From Meridianimarinicoccus sp044221805 (GTDB taxonomy: Bacteria; Pseudomonadota; Alphaproteobacteria; Rhodobacterales; Rhodobacteraceae), in contig JBGAOK010000002.1 in assembly GCA_044221805.1 (NCBI GenBank), forward strand, positions 73,724-137,723: a stretch of DNA of 64,000 bases. Reading direction: 5' to 3'. A model generated the notes under the pieces. It did not search any database and was not told where the DNA came from. It worked only from the letters and a program-made list of their open reading frames with translations. Below, in pieces: positions 1-8,553 of this stretch. Numbering within the stretch: the first letter of the stretch is position 1; each line of letters starts with the position of its first letter. Position numbers and translations under genes: made by a program.

Positions 1-2
1 AG

Positions 3-671
3 GCGAAGATGGTCGGGCGCTGGTCCGACGGGGTGCCGATGTCGCTGGCACCGACCCATGCGGAGTGGCTCAAGGTGCGGGCCGACACCGGCATGGATGA
101 CCCTGATCCGCTGAAGGCCCTGATCGCGCAGCGGGACTATCTGAAGTCGACGCCCGCGTCGAACTTCCGCTTTGCCGACGACATGGACGGGGTCAAGTGC
201 CCCGGCGGCGCGCATCTGCGCCGGGTGAACACCCGCGACTATCTCGACCCGCTGAACGCGGCCACGGGGGCGAACCCGAAGGCGACCGACCAGCTGAACA
301 AGCGCCGCCGGGTGATCCGGCGCGGGCTGCCCTATGGTCCGACCGTCCCCACCGAACGGCGCGACGACACGGAACAGGGCGTGGTGATGATGACCGTGGG
401 TGCCAGCATCTTCCGCCAGTTCGAGTTCGTGCAGCAGCAGTGGATCCAGTACGGGCTGGACTTCAATCAGGGCAACAACACCTGCCCGCTGGTGGGCAAC
501 CACGAGGCGCACAGCCGCTATACCATCCCGGGCGATCCCGCGACCGGCCGGCCGCCCTATTTCATGAGCGGGCTGAAGACCTTCGTGGAATGCCGCGGCG
601 GCGAGTACTTCTTCTTGCCCTCGCTGACCGCGCTGCAGATGATGGCGCTCGGCATCGTCGATCCGACCTGA
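3..671 (+). CDS. DyP-type peroxidase, C-terminal part (5' end outside window)
   Basis: The reading frame is open from the window edge, so the N-terminal part is missing. What remains is about 220 residues of a dye-decolorizing-type heme peroxidase. It carries the family motif CPGGAHLRRVNTRD (about residues 64-77), whose His is the expected proximal heme ligand. The downstream stretches RRRVIRRGLPYG and GEYFFLPSLTAL are typical of the C-terminal half of DyP proteins. The family oxidises substrates with H2O2 or other peroxides. The stop is 9 bases before the P450 start, so this is the first visible gene of a peroxidase-P450-GST operon. The physiological substrate cannot be read from sequence. 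The family call is firm; the DyP subclass cannot be set without the N-terminus. Confidence 0.88.
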   Translation, partial: AKMVGRWSDGVPMSLAPTHAEWLKVRADTGMDDPDPLKALIAQRDYLKSTPASNFRFADDMDGVKCPGGAHLRRVNTRDYLDPLNAATGANPKATDQLNKRRRVIRRGLPYGPTVPTERRDDTEQGVVMMTVGASIFRQFEFVQQQWIQYGLDFNQGNNTCPLVGNHEAHSRYTIPGDPATGRPPYFMSGLKTFVECRGGEYFFLPSLTALQMMALGIVDPT

Positions 672-680
672 GGGGCGATG

Positions 681-2036
681 ATGTCCACCGCGGTCAACCT
701 CCTCACGACCCTGTCCCGCAGCTTCGCCGCCTGGGCCGAGGCGGTCGGCTCGGGCGGCAGTCTGGCCCGGGCCGGGTTCGCGGCATCGCGGGCGCCCGGC
801 GGGCTGAAGGGCAATGCCGGGGCCTTGCTGGGCGATCCCCAACGGCAGCGGCAGGTTCTGGCGGTGCTCAGGGCGGCGAAGCCGAACCTCGCGCTCGACC
901 GGGTGCTGGTGAAGGCCTATCCGAACACCGGCACGGTGATCGTGACCCGCCGCGCCGACGTGCTGGACGTGCTGTCCCGCGACGCGGATTTCGAGGTGGT
1001 CTACGAACCGCGGATGCGCCGGCTGACCGATGGCGAGAACTTCTTCCTCGGGATGCAGCCGGGCTGGGACTACACCCGCGACGTCTCGGCGATGCGGCTG
1101 GCGGCGCGGCATACCGATGTGGCCGGGATCGTCCTGCCGCGGGCAACCGAGCTGGCGACCGGGATCGTGGCGCGGGCCGGCGGCCGGCTCGACCTGCCAC
1201 GGCAGCTCACGCTGCAGGTACCCTGGGACATGACCGCGATCTATTTCGGCGTTGGCGGTCCCGACAGCGCGACGATGCAGGACTGGACCACGACCATGTT
1301 CTGGTACCTGTTCGGCGATCTGGGCGCCGACCCGGCGCTCGAGACGAAGGCGCTGGCCGATGCGGCGGCGATGCGCGCCTGGCTCGATGCGGCGATCGCG
1401 GCGCGCAAGGCCGCGTCCGGCGATGCGCCCGACCTGCTCGACCGCTGCCTCGCGCTGCAGGCGGCGGGAACGCCGGGGATGAGCGACCTTGGCATCCGCA
1501 ACAACCTGCTGGGGCTGCTGATCGGCGCGATCCCGACGATTTCGAAGGCAAGCTGTCTGGCGCTGGACGAGCTTTTTCGCCGGCCTGAGGCGCTGGCGGC
1601 CGCCCAGGCGGCGGCGCGGTCGGGCGACGACACCCGCCTTGCCCGCTTCATCTGGGAGGCGCTGCGCTTCAACCCGCATAATCCGGTGATCTATCGCCGG
1701 GCCACAAGGGACACGGTGATCGCCCGGTCGACCCTGCGCGAGGTCCGGGTGAAGAAGGGCCAGATGGTGTTCGCGGCGACCCTGTCGGCGATGTTCGACC
1801 ATCACGGCATCGAGACCCCCGGCGCCTTCCGCACCCATCGGCAATTCGAGGACCACATCATCTGGGGGCAGGGCACCCATACCTGCTTCGGCGCCGCGAT
1901 CAACGCGGCGGTGATCCCGGCGATCCTGAAACCGCTGCTGACGCGGCCGAACCTGCGCCGGGCCGAGGGCGCGGCCGGGCGGATCGACACCGGCGGCACG
2001 CCCTTCCCGCAGCACTTCACCGTGACCTTCGACTGA
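681..2036 (+). CDS. Cytochrome P450
   Basis: A 451-residue P450. The K-helix ExxR motif is EALR near residue 326. The heme-binding loop is WGQGTHTCFG near residues 394-404, with the thiolate Cys at about 402 and Trp where Phe is usual. The I-helix segment reads LLIGAIPTIS (about residues 280-290): the acid of the normal acid-alcohol pair is replaced by Pro. That pattern is known in P450s that rearrange peroxides or use peroxide rather than O2, which would suit the peroxidase gene immediately upstream; this is inference. An ATG at 678 is also in frame, but AGGGG at 671-675 is better spaced for 681. The GST-like gene starts 4 bases after the stop. No redox partner is encoded nearby. Confidence 0.9.
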   Translation: MSTAVNLLTTLSRSFAAWAEAVGSGGSLARAGFAASRAPGGLKGNAGALLGDPQRQRQVLAVLRAAKPNLALDRVLVKAYPNTGTVIVTRRADVLDVLSRDADFEVVYEPRMRRLTDGENFFLGMQPGWDYTRDVSAMRLAARHTDVAGIVLPRATELATGIVARAGGRLDLPRQLTLQVPWDMTAIYFGVGGPDSATMQDWTTTMFWYLFGDLGADPALETKALADAAAMRAWLDAAIAARKAASGDAPDLLDRCLALQAAGTPGMSDLGIRNNLLGLLIGAIPTISKASCLALDELFRRPEALAAAQAAARSGDDTRLARFIWEALRFNPHNPVIYRRATRDTVIARSTLREVRVKKGQMVFAATLSAMFDHHGIETPGAFRTHRQFEDHIIWGQGTHTCFGAAINAAVIPAILKPLLTRPNLRRAEGAAGRIDTGGTPFPQHFTVTFD

Positions 2037-2040
2037 CCGG

Positions 2041-2811
2041 ATGGTGGATCCGACACTTCTGGTCACTCTGCTGCCCTCGACCGATGTCGACATGACCCGC
2101 TGGATGCTGGCCCATTGGGGCGTGCCTTTCGTCGAGGAACCCCACGCGCCCGTCTTCCACATCCGCGCAATCCGGCGGCGCGGCATGGCGAAGCCGGAAT
2201 TCCCGCTGCTGCTGCGCGGGGACGAGAAGATCGCCACGGTCGAACGCATCGTCGCCCGGCTGGACCCCGAGGCGCCGGCGGACCGGCGGCTGGTCCCCGA
2301 CCCGGGCACCGAACCGGCGCTCCATGCCGAGGTGATGGACCTGCAGCACCGGATGCGCTGGGACATGGGCGAGGGCACGGTGCACTGGGCCTACTATCAT
2401 TTCCTGCAGCACCGGCGGCTGGTCTGGCCCAGCTTCACCACAGGCGTTGGCCGGGGCGAGGTGCTGGCGCTGACCCTGCTCTATCCCGCCGTCCGGCGGA
2501 TCATGGTGCGCAAGCTGGGCCTTGGCCCCGAGGACGCGGCGAAGGCGCTGGCGCGGATCCAGACCGGCTGGGACGAGATCGACGCAAGGCTGGCCGACGG
2601 GCGGCGCTTTCTCTGCGGCGGACGGCTGACCCTGGCGGATCTGGCCTTCGCCACCTCGGGCGCGCCGATGGTGCTGGCGCGGGGCTATGGCGGCCACCTG
2701 CCGGCCTTCGAGGCCTGCCCGCCCGAGATGCAGGCGGTGATCGGTCCGCTGCGCGACCGCCCGGCGGGGCGGTTCATCCAGCGGCTCTACGACGATTACC
2801 GCGGCGGCTGA
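2041..2811 (+). CDS. Glutathione S-transferase-like protein
   Basis: 256 residues with a thioredoxin-like N-terminal part (about 1-85) and an all-helical C-terminal part ending with the GST-C signature RRFLCGGRLTLADLAFA near residue 200. It starts 4 bases after the P450 stop, so the two are surely co-transcribed and probably translationally coupled. GSTs paired with oxygenases or peroxidases often conjugate or isomerise reactive products. The N-terminal active-site residue is not obvious (STDVDMTRWML), so activity cannot be assumed. Its 3' end overlaps the convergent mrpG by 16 bases. Confidence 0.75.
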   Translation: MVDPTLLVTLLPSTDVDMTRWMLAHWGVPFVEEPHAPVFHIRAIRRRGMAKPEFPLLLRGDEKIATVERIVARLDPEAPADRRLVPDPGTEPALHAEVMDLQHRMRWDMGEGTVHWAYYHFLQHRRLVWPSFTTGVGRGEVLALTLLYPAVRRIMVRKLGLGPEDAAKALARIQTGWDEIDARLADGRRFLCGGRLTLADLAFATSGAPMVLARGYGGHLPAFEACPPEMQAVIGPLRDRPAGRFIQRLYDDYRGG

Positions 2812-3107
2812 GTCCGCTCGCGCGCGCGGAAAGCGCGCAGCTGTACCGTGGCGCGGCCGATCATGTGCGCGGCAATCGGTGCGGTCAGCATCAGGAACAG
2901 GATCGTGGCGATCACCTTGGCGGTGATCGCGGTGGAATCGAAATGCAGCGCCACCGCGATCAGCGCCAGCGAGGCGCCCAGCGTGCCCGCCTTGGTCGAG
3001 GCATGCATCCGGTTCAGCACGTCGGGCAGCCGGTAGACGCCAAGCGCGGCGATCAGCACGAAGGCGGCGCCGGCGAGCACAAAGAGTCCGGCAAGGATCG
3101 GAATCAT
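2796..3107 (-). CDS. mrpG: Na+/H+ antiporter subunit G (MrpG/MnhG/PhaG)
   Basis: 103 residues, the normal size for MrpG. There are three hydrophobic helices and the family stretch LGVYRLPDVLNRMHASTKAGTLG at about 24-46. MrpG is a small membrane subunit of the Mrp/Mnh/Pha multisubunit cation/proton antiporter. It is the last gene of the operon and its start overlaps the mrpF stop by 4 bases. The call is firm from sequence and position. Confidence 0.93.
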   Translation of the reverse strand: MIPILAGLFVLAGAAFVLIAALGVYRLPDVLNRMHASTKAGTLGASLALIAVALHFDSTAITAKVIATILFLMLTAPIAAHMIGRATVQLRAFRARERTQPPR

Positions 3108-3413
3108 GGCCGGCGCTCCTGCGGCTTGGTGCGGGGCGTTTCGGCCAGTTCGCTCAGCGTCTCGACCGGCAGGGCGGGCTGGTCGCGCTGTTCGTCCAGC
3201 CGCCGTTCCGCAAAGCGCGCCAGCGCCAGGGTGGACAGGAAGTTGATCAGCGCCAGCACCACCGCCACGTCCAGATAAGCCGGGGTGCCGGTCTCGATCG
3301 CGTCCAGCGCGCAGAACGCCACCACCGAGGTCGACATCATGTCGAGCGCCACCACCCGGTCGGAAAACGACGGGCCCCGCGCCAGCCGCACGAAGCCCAG
3401 CAGCAGCGATAAA
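3104..3413 (-). pseudogene. mrpF: mrpF, 5'-truncated (Na+/H+ antiporter subunit F)
   Basis: The translation from about 3413 down reads LSLLLGFVRLARGPSFSDRV, then ALDMMSTSVVAF and a family-typical C-terminal half with LDVAVVLALINFLSTLALARF. This is unmistakably MrpF from its first helix onward. The usual start and first 10-15 residues are absent. Upstream, the same frame enters mrpE DNA in the wrong register, so no proper mrpF start exists. The break lies at about 3409-3413, exactly where mrpE loses its frame. It is either a true deletion that disables subunits E and F or an assembly collapse. Confidence 0.75.
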
Positions 3414-3795
3414 GCGTGCTGCGGTCGGGCGAGACGTCGAGGCTGAGCGTCCCCGGCGCGAGCGAGATCAGGTTTGTGACCAGCAGGATCTCGAGATCGC
3501 TGTCCGCCTTCAGCGGCATGGCGAGGATCCTCGGGCTGGACAGGTCCCGCGGCGTGAGCACGTCCCACGCCACCCGGAAGCTTGACATCACCAGATCATA
3601 GACGAAATACAGCGCCAGTTGCACGATGCGCAGCGTGCGGACGAAGTAGGTGCCGGCCTCGCCATAGAGCGGCCGGGTCAGCCACAGCGCCCCCAGACCG
3701 ATCACATAGCCGGACAGGAAGCCGCCGACCGTGAAGCTGTCGGTCAGCGCGGTCCAGACCACCGCCAGCAGCAGATTGACCGAGAACAGGTTCAT
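3337..3795 (-). CDS. mrpE: Na+/H+ antiporter subunit E (MrpE), C-terminally truncated
   Basis: Residues 1-129 are clear MrpE: N-terminal membrane helices, VYDLVMSSFRVAWDVLTP near 66-82, and LLVTNLISLAPGTLSLDVSP near 104-123. After DRSTLY (about residue 129) the frame continues for 23 residues that are out-of-frame mrpF sequence and ends at 3337. Intact family members carry a further conserved C-terminal segment of roughly 30-40 residues before mrpF begins, so the 3' end has been lost. Its start overlaps the mrpD stop by 4 bases, so the 5' side is normal. Confidence 0.8.
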   Translation of the reverse strand: MNLFSVNLLLAVVWTALTDSFTVGGFLSGYVIGLGALWLTRPLYGEAGTYFVRTLRIVQLALYFVYDLVMSSFRVAWDVLTPRDLSSPRILAMPLKADSDLEILLVTNLISLAPGTLSLDVSPDRSTLYRCCWASCGWRGARRFPTGWWRST

Positions 3796-5282
3796 GGCTG
3801 GCCTTTCAGCACGGCGGCCACATAGGGCGCGGGGTCCAGAAGCTGGCCGGCGATCCGGTCGGCGAGGCCGATCACCGGCTGCGGGTCAAGCCCGATCGCC
3901 AGCGTGATCGCGGCCAGCGCCACCAGGGGCACCAGCGTCGGCAGCCGGGCTGGCCCCAGACCGGCCAGCGTGGGGTTCAGGCCGTCGGGATGGGCCTTCC
4001 AGAAGCCTTCGGACCACAGCGTCGCCATCGACCAGAGCGTCAGCAGCCCCACCGCCAGCGCCACTGCCGCCAGCCACGGGGCGCCGGCGTCGAGGCTGGC
4101 CTTGACCAGCAGGATCTTGGCCCAGAACCCCGACAGCGGCGGGAAGCCGGCCAGCGACAGCGCCGGGATCGCGAACAGCACCGACAGCAACGGCGCCGAA
4201 CGGTAAAGCCCGCCCATCTGCCGGGTCTCGGCGCTGCCGGTCAGGCGCGCGGCGCTGCCGGCGGCCAGGAACAGCGTGACCTTCACCGGGATGTTGTGGA
4301 TCAGGTAGAACATCGCGCCGGCGATCGCGGCCGGGGTCGCCAAGGCGAGGCCCAGCAACAGGAATCCGATCGACGAGACGATCTGGAACGACAGGATGCG
4401 CCGGATCTCGGTCTGCGCCAGCGCGCCCAGGACGCCGGTGATCATGGTCAGCGCGGCGACCCAGACCAGGATCGGCTGCACCGTGTCCAGCGGGAAGATC
4501 AGCGTGAACGTGCGATAAAGCGAATAGACCCCGACCTTGCTCAGCAGCCCGGCGAACACCGCCGAGACGCCATAGGCCGGGGTGTGATAGGCCGCCGGCA
4601 GCCAGGCGAACAGCGGGAAGGCGGCGGCCTTCATGCCGAAGGCGATCAGGAAGAACATCGCCACCACCGCCAGAAGCCCCTGCTGCGGGCTGCCCGCGAC
4701 GGCGCCCGACAGGTCGGCCATGTTGAGCGTGCCGGTGATGCCGTAGAGCAGCCCGATCCCGGTCAGGAACATCACGGTGGAGATGAGGTTCAGGGTGACG
4801 TATTTCACCGCCCCGTCGATCTGCGCCCGGCTGCCGCCGAGGATCAGCAGGCCGAAGGACGAGATCAGCATCACCTCGAACCAGACATAGAGGTTGAACA
4901 GGTCGCCGGTCAGGAAGGCGCCGGTGACCCCTGCCAGCAGCACCTGGCTGATCGCGTGATAGCCCATCCGTTCCAGTTCGGGGCCGACCTCGCCCAGGGC
5001 ATAGATCGCGACGGCCAGTCCGGCGATGGCGGTCAGGAGCACCATGGTGGCGGACAGCAGGTCGGCCACCAGCGTGATCCCGAACGGCGCCGGCCAGTTG
5101 CCCATCTGCCCGACGACGATGCCGTGCAGCAGCACCTCGCGGAACAGCAGGAGCGCGGCCAGCACCGCCAGCGCCGAGCCGCCGACCGCGACCCAGCGCC
5201 CGCGCGGGCTGTCGCGCAGCAGCAGCGCCAGCACCGCGGTGGCGAAGGGGATGACCAGCGGGTCGGCCAGAAGCCAGCTCAT
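3792..5282 (-). CDS. mrpD: Na+/H+ antiporter subunit D (MrpD)
   Basis: 496 residues starting MSWLLADPLVIPF. It belongs to the family of proton-translocating membrane subunits related to complex I NuoM/NuoN. Polytopic helices and the conserved KAAAFPLFAWLPAAYHTPAYGVSA region (about 222-245) are visible, including the buried Lys typical of this fold. The longer open frame reaching 5780 is only extension into mrpC/mrpB DNA; the true ATG at 5282 overlaps the mrpC stop (ATGA). It acts in the cytoplasmic membrane with the other Mrp subunits. Confidence 0.93.
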   Translation of the reverse strand: MSWLLADPLVIPFATAVLALLLRDSPRGRWVAVGGSALAVLAALLLFREVLLHGIVVGQMGNWPAPFGITLVADLLSATMVLLTAIAGLAVAIYALGEVGPELERMGYHAISQVLLAGVTGAFLTGDLFNLYVWFEVMLISSFGLLILGGSRAQIDGAVKYVTLNLISTVMFLTGIGLLYGITGTLNMADLSGAVAGSPQQGLLAVVAMFFLIAFGMKAAAFPLFAWLPAAYHTPAYGVSAVFAGLLSKVGVYSLYRTFTLIFPLDTVQPILVWVAALTMITGVLGALAQTEIRRILSFQIVSSIGFLLLGLALATPAAIAGAMFYLIHNIPVKVTLFLAAGSAARLTGSAETRQMGGLYRSAPLLSVLFAIPALSLAGFPPLSGFWAKILLVKASLDAGAPWLAAVALAVGLLTLWSMATLWSEGFWKAHPDGLNPTLAGLGPARLPTLVPLVALAAITLAIGLDPQPVIGLADRIAGQLLDPAPYVAAVLKGQP

Positions 5283-5644
5283 TCCCGCTCGCCCCGTGCC
5301 GGCTCGGCCACCCGCATGCCGCTGGTCTGCAGCGTGTCGAGATCCGACCACGCCCGCATCGCCAGGACCAGCGAGAAGGCGAACAGCCCGAAGCCGATCA
5401 CGATGGCGGTCAGCACCAGCGCCTGCGGCAGCGCGTTCGCGACCTCGCCCACCGGGGCCTTGGCGCCTTCGGGCACCAGCGGCGGGCGCCCGCCGTGCAG
5501 CCGGCCCGAGGCGAAGATCAGCAGGTTGGCGCCGTTCGAGATCAGCGTCAGCCCGAACAGGAACCGCAGCAGGTTGCCGCTGAGCATCAGGTAGATCGCG
5601 GCCGCGACCAGGCAGCCGACGGTGACGGGAAGCAGGATCTCCAC
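5279..5644 (-). CDS. mrpC: Na+/H+ antiporter subunit C (MrpC)
   Basis: 121 residues, NuoK-like. Three transmembrane helices are visible with the family stretch LFGLTLISNGANLLIFASG (about 29-47) and ALPQALVLTAIVIGFG (about 71-86). It forms part of the hydrophobic core of the Mrp complex. It sits 3 bases after mrpB and overlaps mrpD by 4 bases, so translational coupling is likely. Confidence 0.93.
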   Translation of the reverse strand: MEILLPVTVGCLVAAAIYLMLSGNLLRFLFGLTLISNGANLLIFASGRLHGGRPPLVPEGAKAPVGEVANALPQALVLTAIVIGFGLFAFSLVLAMRAWSDLDTLQTSGMRVAEPARGERE

Positions 5645-5647
5645 CGC

Positions 5648-6073
5648 TCAGAGTTCCTCTTCCAGGGCGAAGACAAGGGCGAGGATCGCCCCCATCACCA
5701 CGAGATAGACGCCGATGTCGAAGACCAGCACGGTGGACAACGCCAGCCCGCCCGCGGACTTGTCGCCAAGGATCAGCCATTGCCCGGTGAACAGCGGCGT
5801 GCCGAACAGCGCCGCCGACAGACCGGCCAGCAGCGCGATGCCCAGCCCGATGGCCGCCAGCGACCGCGGGTCGATCCGGAGCGCGGCGCGCGCCTCAACG
5901 GTGCCGCAGGCGATGGTGTACATCACGAAGCCGCTCGCGGCGATCAGCCCGCCGATGAAGCCGCCGCCGGGCGCGTTGTGCCCCCTGAGCAGCATGAAGA
6001 CCGAGAAGACCAGCAGGATCGCCACGATCAGCTTGGCCCCCGCGGTCAGGATGATCGAGTTCATCGGCGTCAT
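5648..6073 (-). CDS. mrpB: Na+/H+ antiporter subunit B (MrpB)
   Basis: 141 residues with the MnhB domain. The diagnostic stretch RGHNAPGGGFIGGLIAASGF (about 30-49) is present, followed by helices ending in DIGVYLVVMGAILALVFALE. The start overlaps the mrpA stop by 4 bases. In this operon mrpB is a separate gene rather than fused to mrpA as in some gammaproteobacteria. Confidence 0.93.
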   Translation of the reverse strand: MTPMNSIILTAGAKLIVAILLVFSVFMLLRGHNAPGGGFIGGLIAASGFVMYTIACGTVEARAALRIDPRSLAAIGLGIALLAGLSAALFGTPLFTGQWLILGDKSAGGLALSTVLVFDIGVYLVVMGAILALVFALEEEL

Positions 6074-8340
6074 GGGCGGCTCCCGTCACGGCGCTGGCGC
6101 AGCAGGGCATAGGCGGCGAGTGACGCCACCGTGACCACCGAGATCTCGCCGAAGGTGTCGAAGGCGCGGAAGTCCACCAGGATCACGTTGACCACGTTGC
6201 GGCCATGGGCCTCGGGATAGCTGGCCTTCTCGAAGAATTCGGTCAGCCGCATGTCGAGCGGCAGCGAAGTGGCGGCGAGCAGGATCAGCGTGACAAGGAC
6301 GCCGATCGTTCCGGACAGCACCGCGTGGAACGGGCGGAGCCGGAACGCGACCTCGGGCATCACCGGCAGGCGCAGGGCGGCGACGGCGAACAGCACCACC
6401 ACCAGCATCTCGACCAGCATCTGGGTGATGGCGAGGTCGGGCGCCCCGAACAGCAGGAAGACCAGCGCGACGCCGATCCCCACCGAGCCGAGCCCGGCGA
6501 TGGCGGCGATGCGCGAGCGGGTGACGATCGCCAGCCCGGTGCCCGACAGCGTCAGCAGGAACACCGCCACATGCTTGATCTGGGCGTCCGACGTGGTGAT
6601 CGGCCCGAAGTCGAGGCCGTGGACCAGCGCCGCCACCCCCAGCCCGAGGGCGATGGTGACGAAGACCGTTGTCAGGTAGCGGGTCAGGTCGCCGGGCTGG
6701 AGGATCGCCGTCACCCGACCGGCGAAGCCGATCACGCCATCCAGCAGCCGGTCCCAGCCGCGGTCGAAGCTGATCAGGCGCTTCGAGCGGTCCTCCAGCG
6801 CCTCGCGCAGGGCCCAGTGGCGCAGATAGACCGCGGTCCCGGCCGCAAAGGTCAGCAGGCTGAGCACCAGCGCGGTGTTGACCCCGGCCCAGAGGTGCAG
6901 CGTCTTGGCGGTGCCGGGCTGGCCGATGACCGCCGCGACCGCGGGGGTGACGATCGCCTCCTGCAGCCAGCCGGGCGCCAGGCCGAACCACAGCCCCAGC
7001 GCCCCCAGCACCACCGGGCCCGCCAGCATCTGCCAGGGCGCCTCGTGCAGCGGGCGATGCGGGTCGGGCATGTTGGCGGCCGAGCCCCAGAAGGGTTTCA
7101 GCGCGACGATGCCGGCGGCCGCGAACATCAGCGCCGAGGCGGCGAAGATGAAGCCGGTGAAGATGATCGACACGCCGCTGTCCAGCGCGCCCTTGTAGAG
7201 CAGTTCCTTCCCGATGAAGCCCAGGAAGGGCGGCAGGCCCGCCATCGACAGGGCGGCCAGGGCCGCGGCCAGCGCGGTGATCGGCATGGTGCGGACCAGC
7301 CCGCCCAGCCGCCGCGCGTCGCGGGTGCCGGTGGCATGGTCGACGCAGCCGATCACCAGGAACAGCGCGGCCTTGTAGAGCGAATGCACCACCAGAAAGG
7401 TCATCGCCGCGGTGACCGCATAGGGATTCGACGAGGCCAGGAACAGCACCAGCGCGCCAAGAGCCATCAGGGTGGTATAGGCCAGCGTCTGCTTCAGGTC
7501 GGTCTGCTTGATGGCCACGACCGAGGCGAAGACGGTGGTCACGCCGCCGGCGATCAGCAGCGTCCAGAACCATGCCGGGGTGTCCGCAAGCGACGGCGCG
7601 AAGCGCGCCAGAAGATAGACCCCGCCCTTCACCATGGTCGCGGAATGCAGGTAGGCGCTGACCGGGGTAGGGGCCGCCATGGCATTCGGCAGCCAGAAAT
7701 GGAACGGCACCTGCGCCGACTTGGTGAAGGCCCCGGCCAGGATCAGGACCAGGATCGGCAGATAGAGCGCGCTGTCGCGCAGCACGTCGCCCTGGGCGCG
7801 GATCGCCGACAACTCCATCGTGCCGGTGACCGAAGCGATGACCAGGAAGCCGGCCAGCATCGCCAGCCCGCCCGTCCCGGTGACCAGCAGCGCCTGGGTC
7901 GCGGCCCGGCGGCTTTCAGCCGAGGTATGGGTGAAGCCGATCAGCAGGTATGAGGTGAGCGTGGTCAGTTCCCAGAACACGAACAGCCCGATCAGGTCGT
8001 CGGACAGCACCAGCCCCAGCATCGCCAGCATGAACAGCGTCAGATAGAGCGAGAACCGCCCGTGCTGGGGATGCCCGGCCATGTAGCTGGCAGCGAACAG
8101 CATCACCAGCACCCCGATGCCCGAGATCAGCAGCGCGAAGGTCAGGCTCAGCCCGTCGATCAGGAAGGTCAGCTCGACCCCGAGCCCCGGAACCCATGGC
8201 CAGGCGAAGCGCAGACTTCCGCCGGCCCGGACCTCGGGCACCGCCTGAAGGAACAGGACGAACAGCGCCAACGCGACCAGCGGCGGCAGCAGACCCGCGG
8301 GCGATCGCCAGGATGCCGGATTTGTTGACTCTTCTGCCAC
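6070..8340 (-). CDS. mrpA: Na+/H+ antiporter subunit A (MrpA)
   Basis: 756 residues, the usual MrpA size. The N-terminal two thirds is NuoL-like, with FWELTTLTSYLLIGF (about 131-145) and the conserved KSAQVPFHFWLPNAMAAPTP (about 210-229). The C-terminal third carries the MbhD/DUF4040-type stretch LFGAPDLAITQMLVEMLVVV (about 644-663) and a MbhE-like tail. It is the largest proton/cation-translocating subunit and the first gene of mrpABCDEFG. Mrp systems support Na+ tolerance and pH homeostasis. The short overlaps through the cluster indicate one transcript starting in the 8341-8553 gap. Confidence 0.94.
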   Translation of the reverse strand: MAEESTNPASWRSPAGLLPPLVALALFVLFLQAVPEVRAGGSLRFAWPWVPGLGVELTFLIDGLSLTFALLISGIGVLVMLFAASYMAGHPQHGRFSLYLTLFMLAMLGLVLSDDLIGLFVFWELTTLTSYLLIGFTHTSAESRRAATQALLVTGTGGLAMLAGFLVIASVTGTMELSAIRAQGDVLRDSALYLPILVLILAGAFTKSAQVPFHFWLPNAMAAPTPVSAYLHSATMVKGGVYLLARFAPSLADTPAWFWTLLIAGGVTTVFASVVAIKQTDLKQTLAYTTLMALGALVLFLASSNPYAVTAAMTFLVVHSLYKAALFLVIGCVDHATGTRDARRLGGLVRTMPITALAAALAALSMAGLPPFLGFIGKELLYKGALDSGVSIIFTGFIFAASALMFAAAGIVALKPFWGSAANMPDPHRPLHEAPWQMLAGPVVLGALGLWFGLAPGWLQEAIVTPAVAAVIGQPGTAKTLHLWAGVNTALVLSLLTFAAGTAVYLRHWALREALEDRSKRLISFDRGWDRLLDGVIGFAGRVTAILQPGDLTRYLTTVFVTIALGLGVAALVHGLDFGPITTSDAQIKHVAVFLLTLSGTGLAIVTRSRIAAIAGLGSVGIGVALVFLLFGAPDLAITQMLVEMLVVVLFAVAALRLPVMPEVAFRLRPFHAVLSGTIGVLVTLILLAATSLPLDMRLTEFFEKASYPEAHGRNVVNVILVDFRAFDTFGEISVVTVASLAAYALLRQRRDGSRP

Positions 8341-8553
8341 GGTTCGCCCTCTGCCCCGGCGGCCAGATTAACCGTCCCGGAGCGGATTGCCAGTGCCAAG
8401 GTCGGCGCGTGCCGGGTCATGGGGCCGCTGCCGCTACGGCATCGCTCGATACCGCCCCAGCGGCCCGCGGACGCTGCGTCCATTTTCCTGTGTGACGCGC
8501 CGGGCACGTCGGTTAGAACACCCGGGTGTGCGGCCCGTTGTGGTAAGAGGGTA
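8341..8553. promoter_or_regulatory. Divergent intergenic region mrpA / rmlC
   Basis: 213 bases between two divergent operons, so both promoters should lie here. The only element I can point to is AAGAGG at 8545-8550, a ribosome binding site 3 bases before the rmlC ATG. No clear sigma-70 boxes were identified. An open frame running through this interval upstream of rmlC is just frame extension. Confidence 0.4.

Noticed and set aside
197..1588. Plus-strand frame overlapping the peroxidase and P450 genes
   Set aside because: Out-of-frame overlap with two genes that have catalytic motifs; its translation is Arg/Ala-rich without domain features.
3990..5594. Long plus-strand open frame opposite mrpD
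   Set aside because: It is antisense to a clear membrane protein gene, is Arg/Gln/Gly-rich and has no domain; such shadows are common at this GC content.
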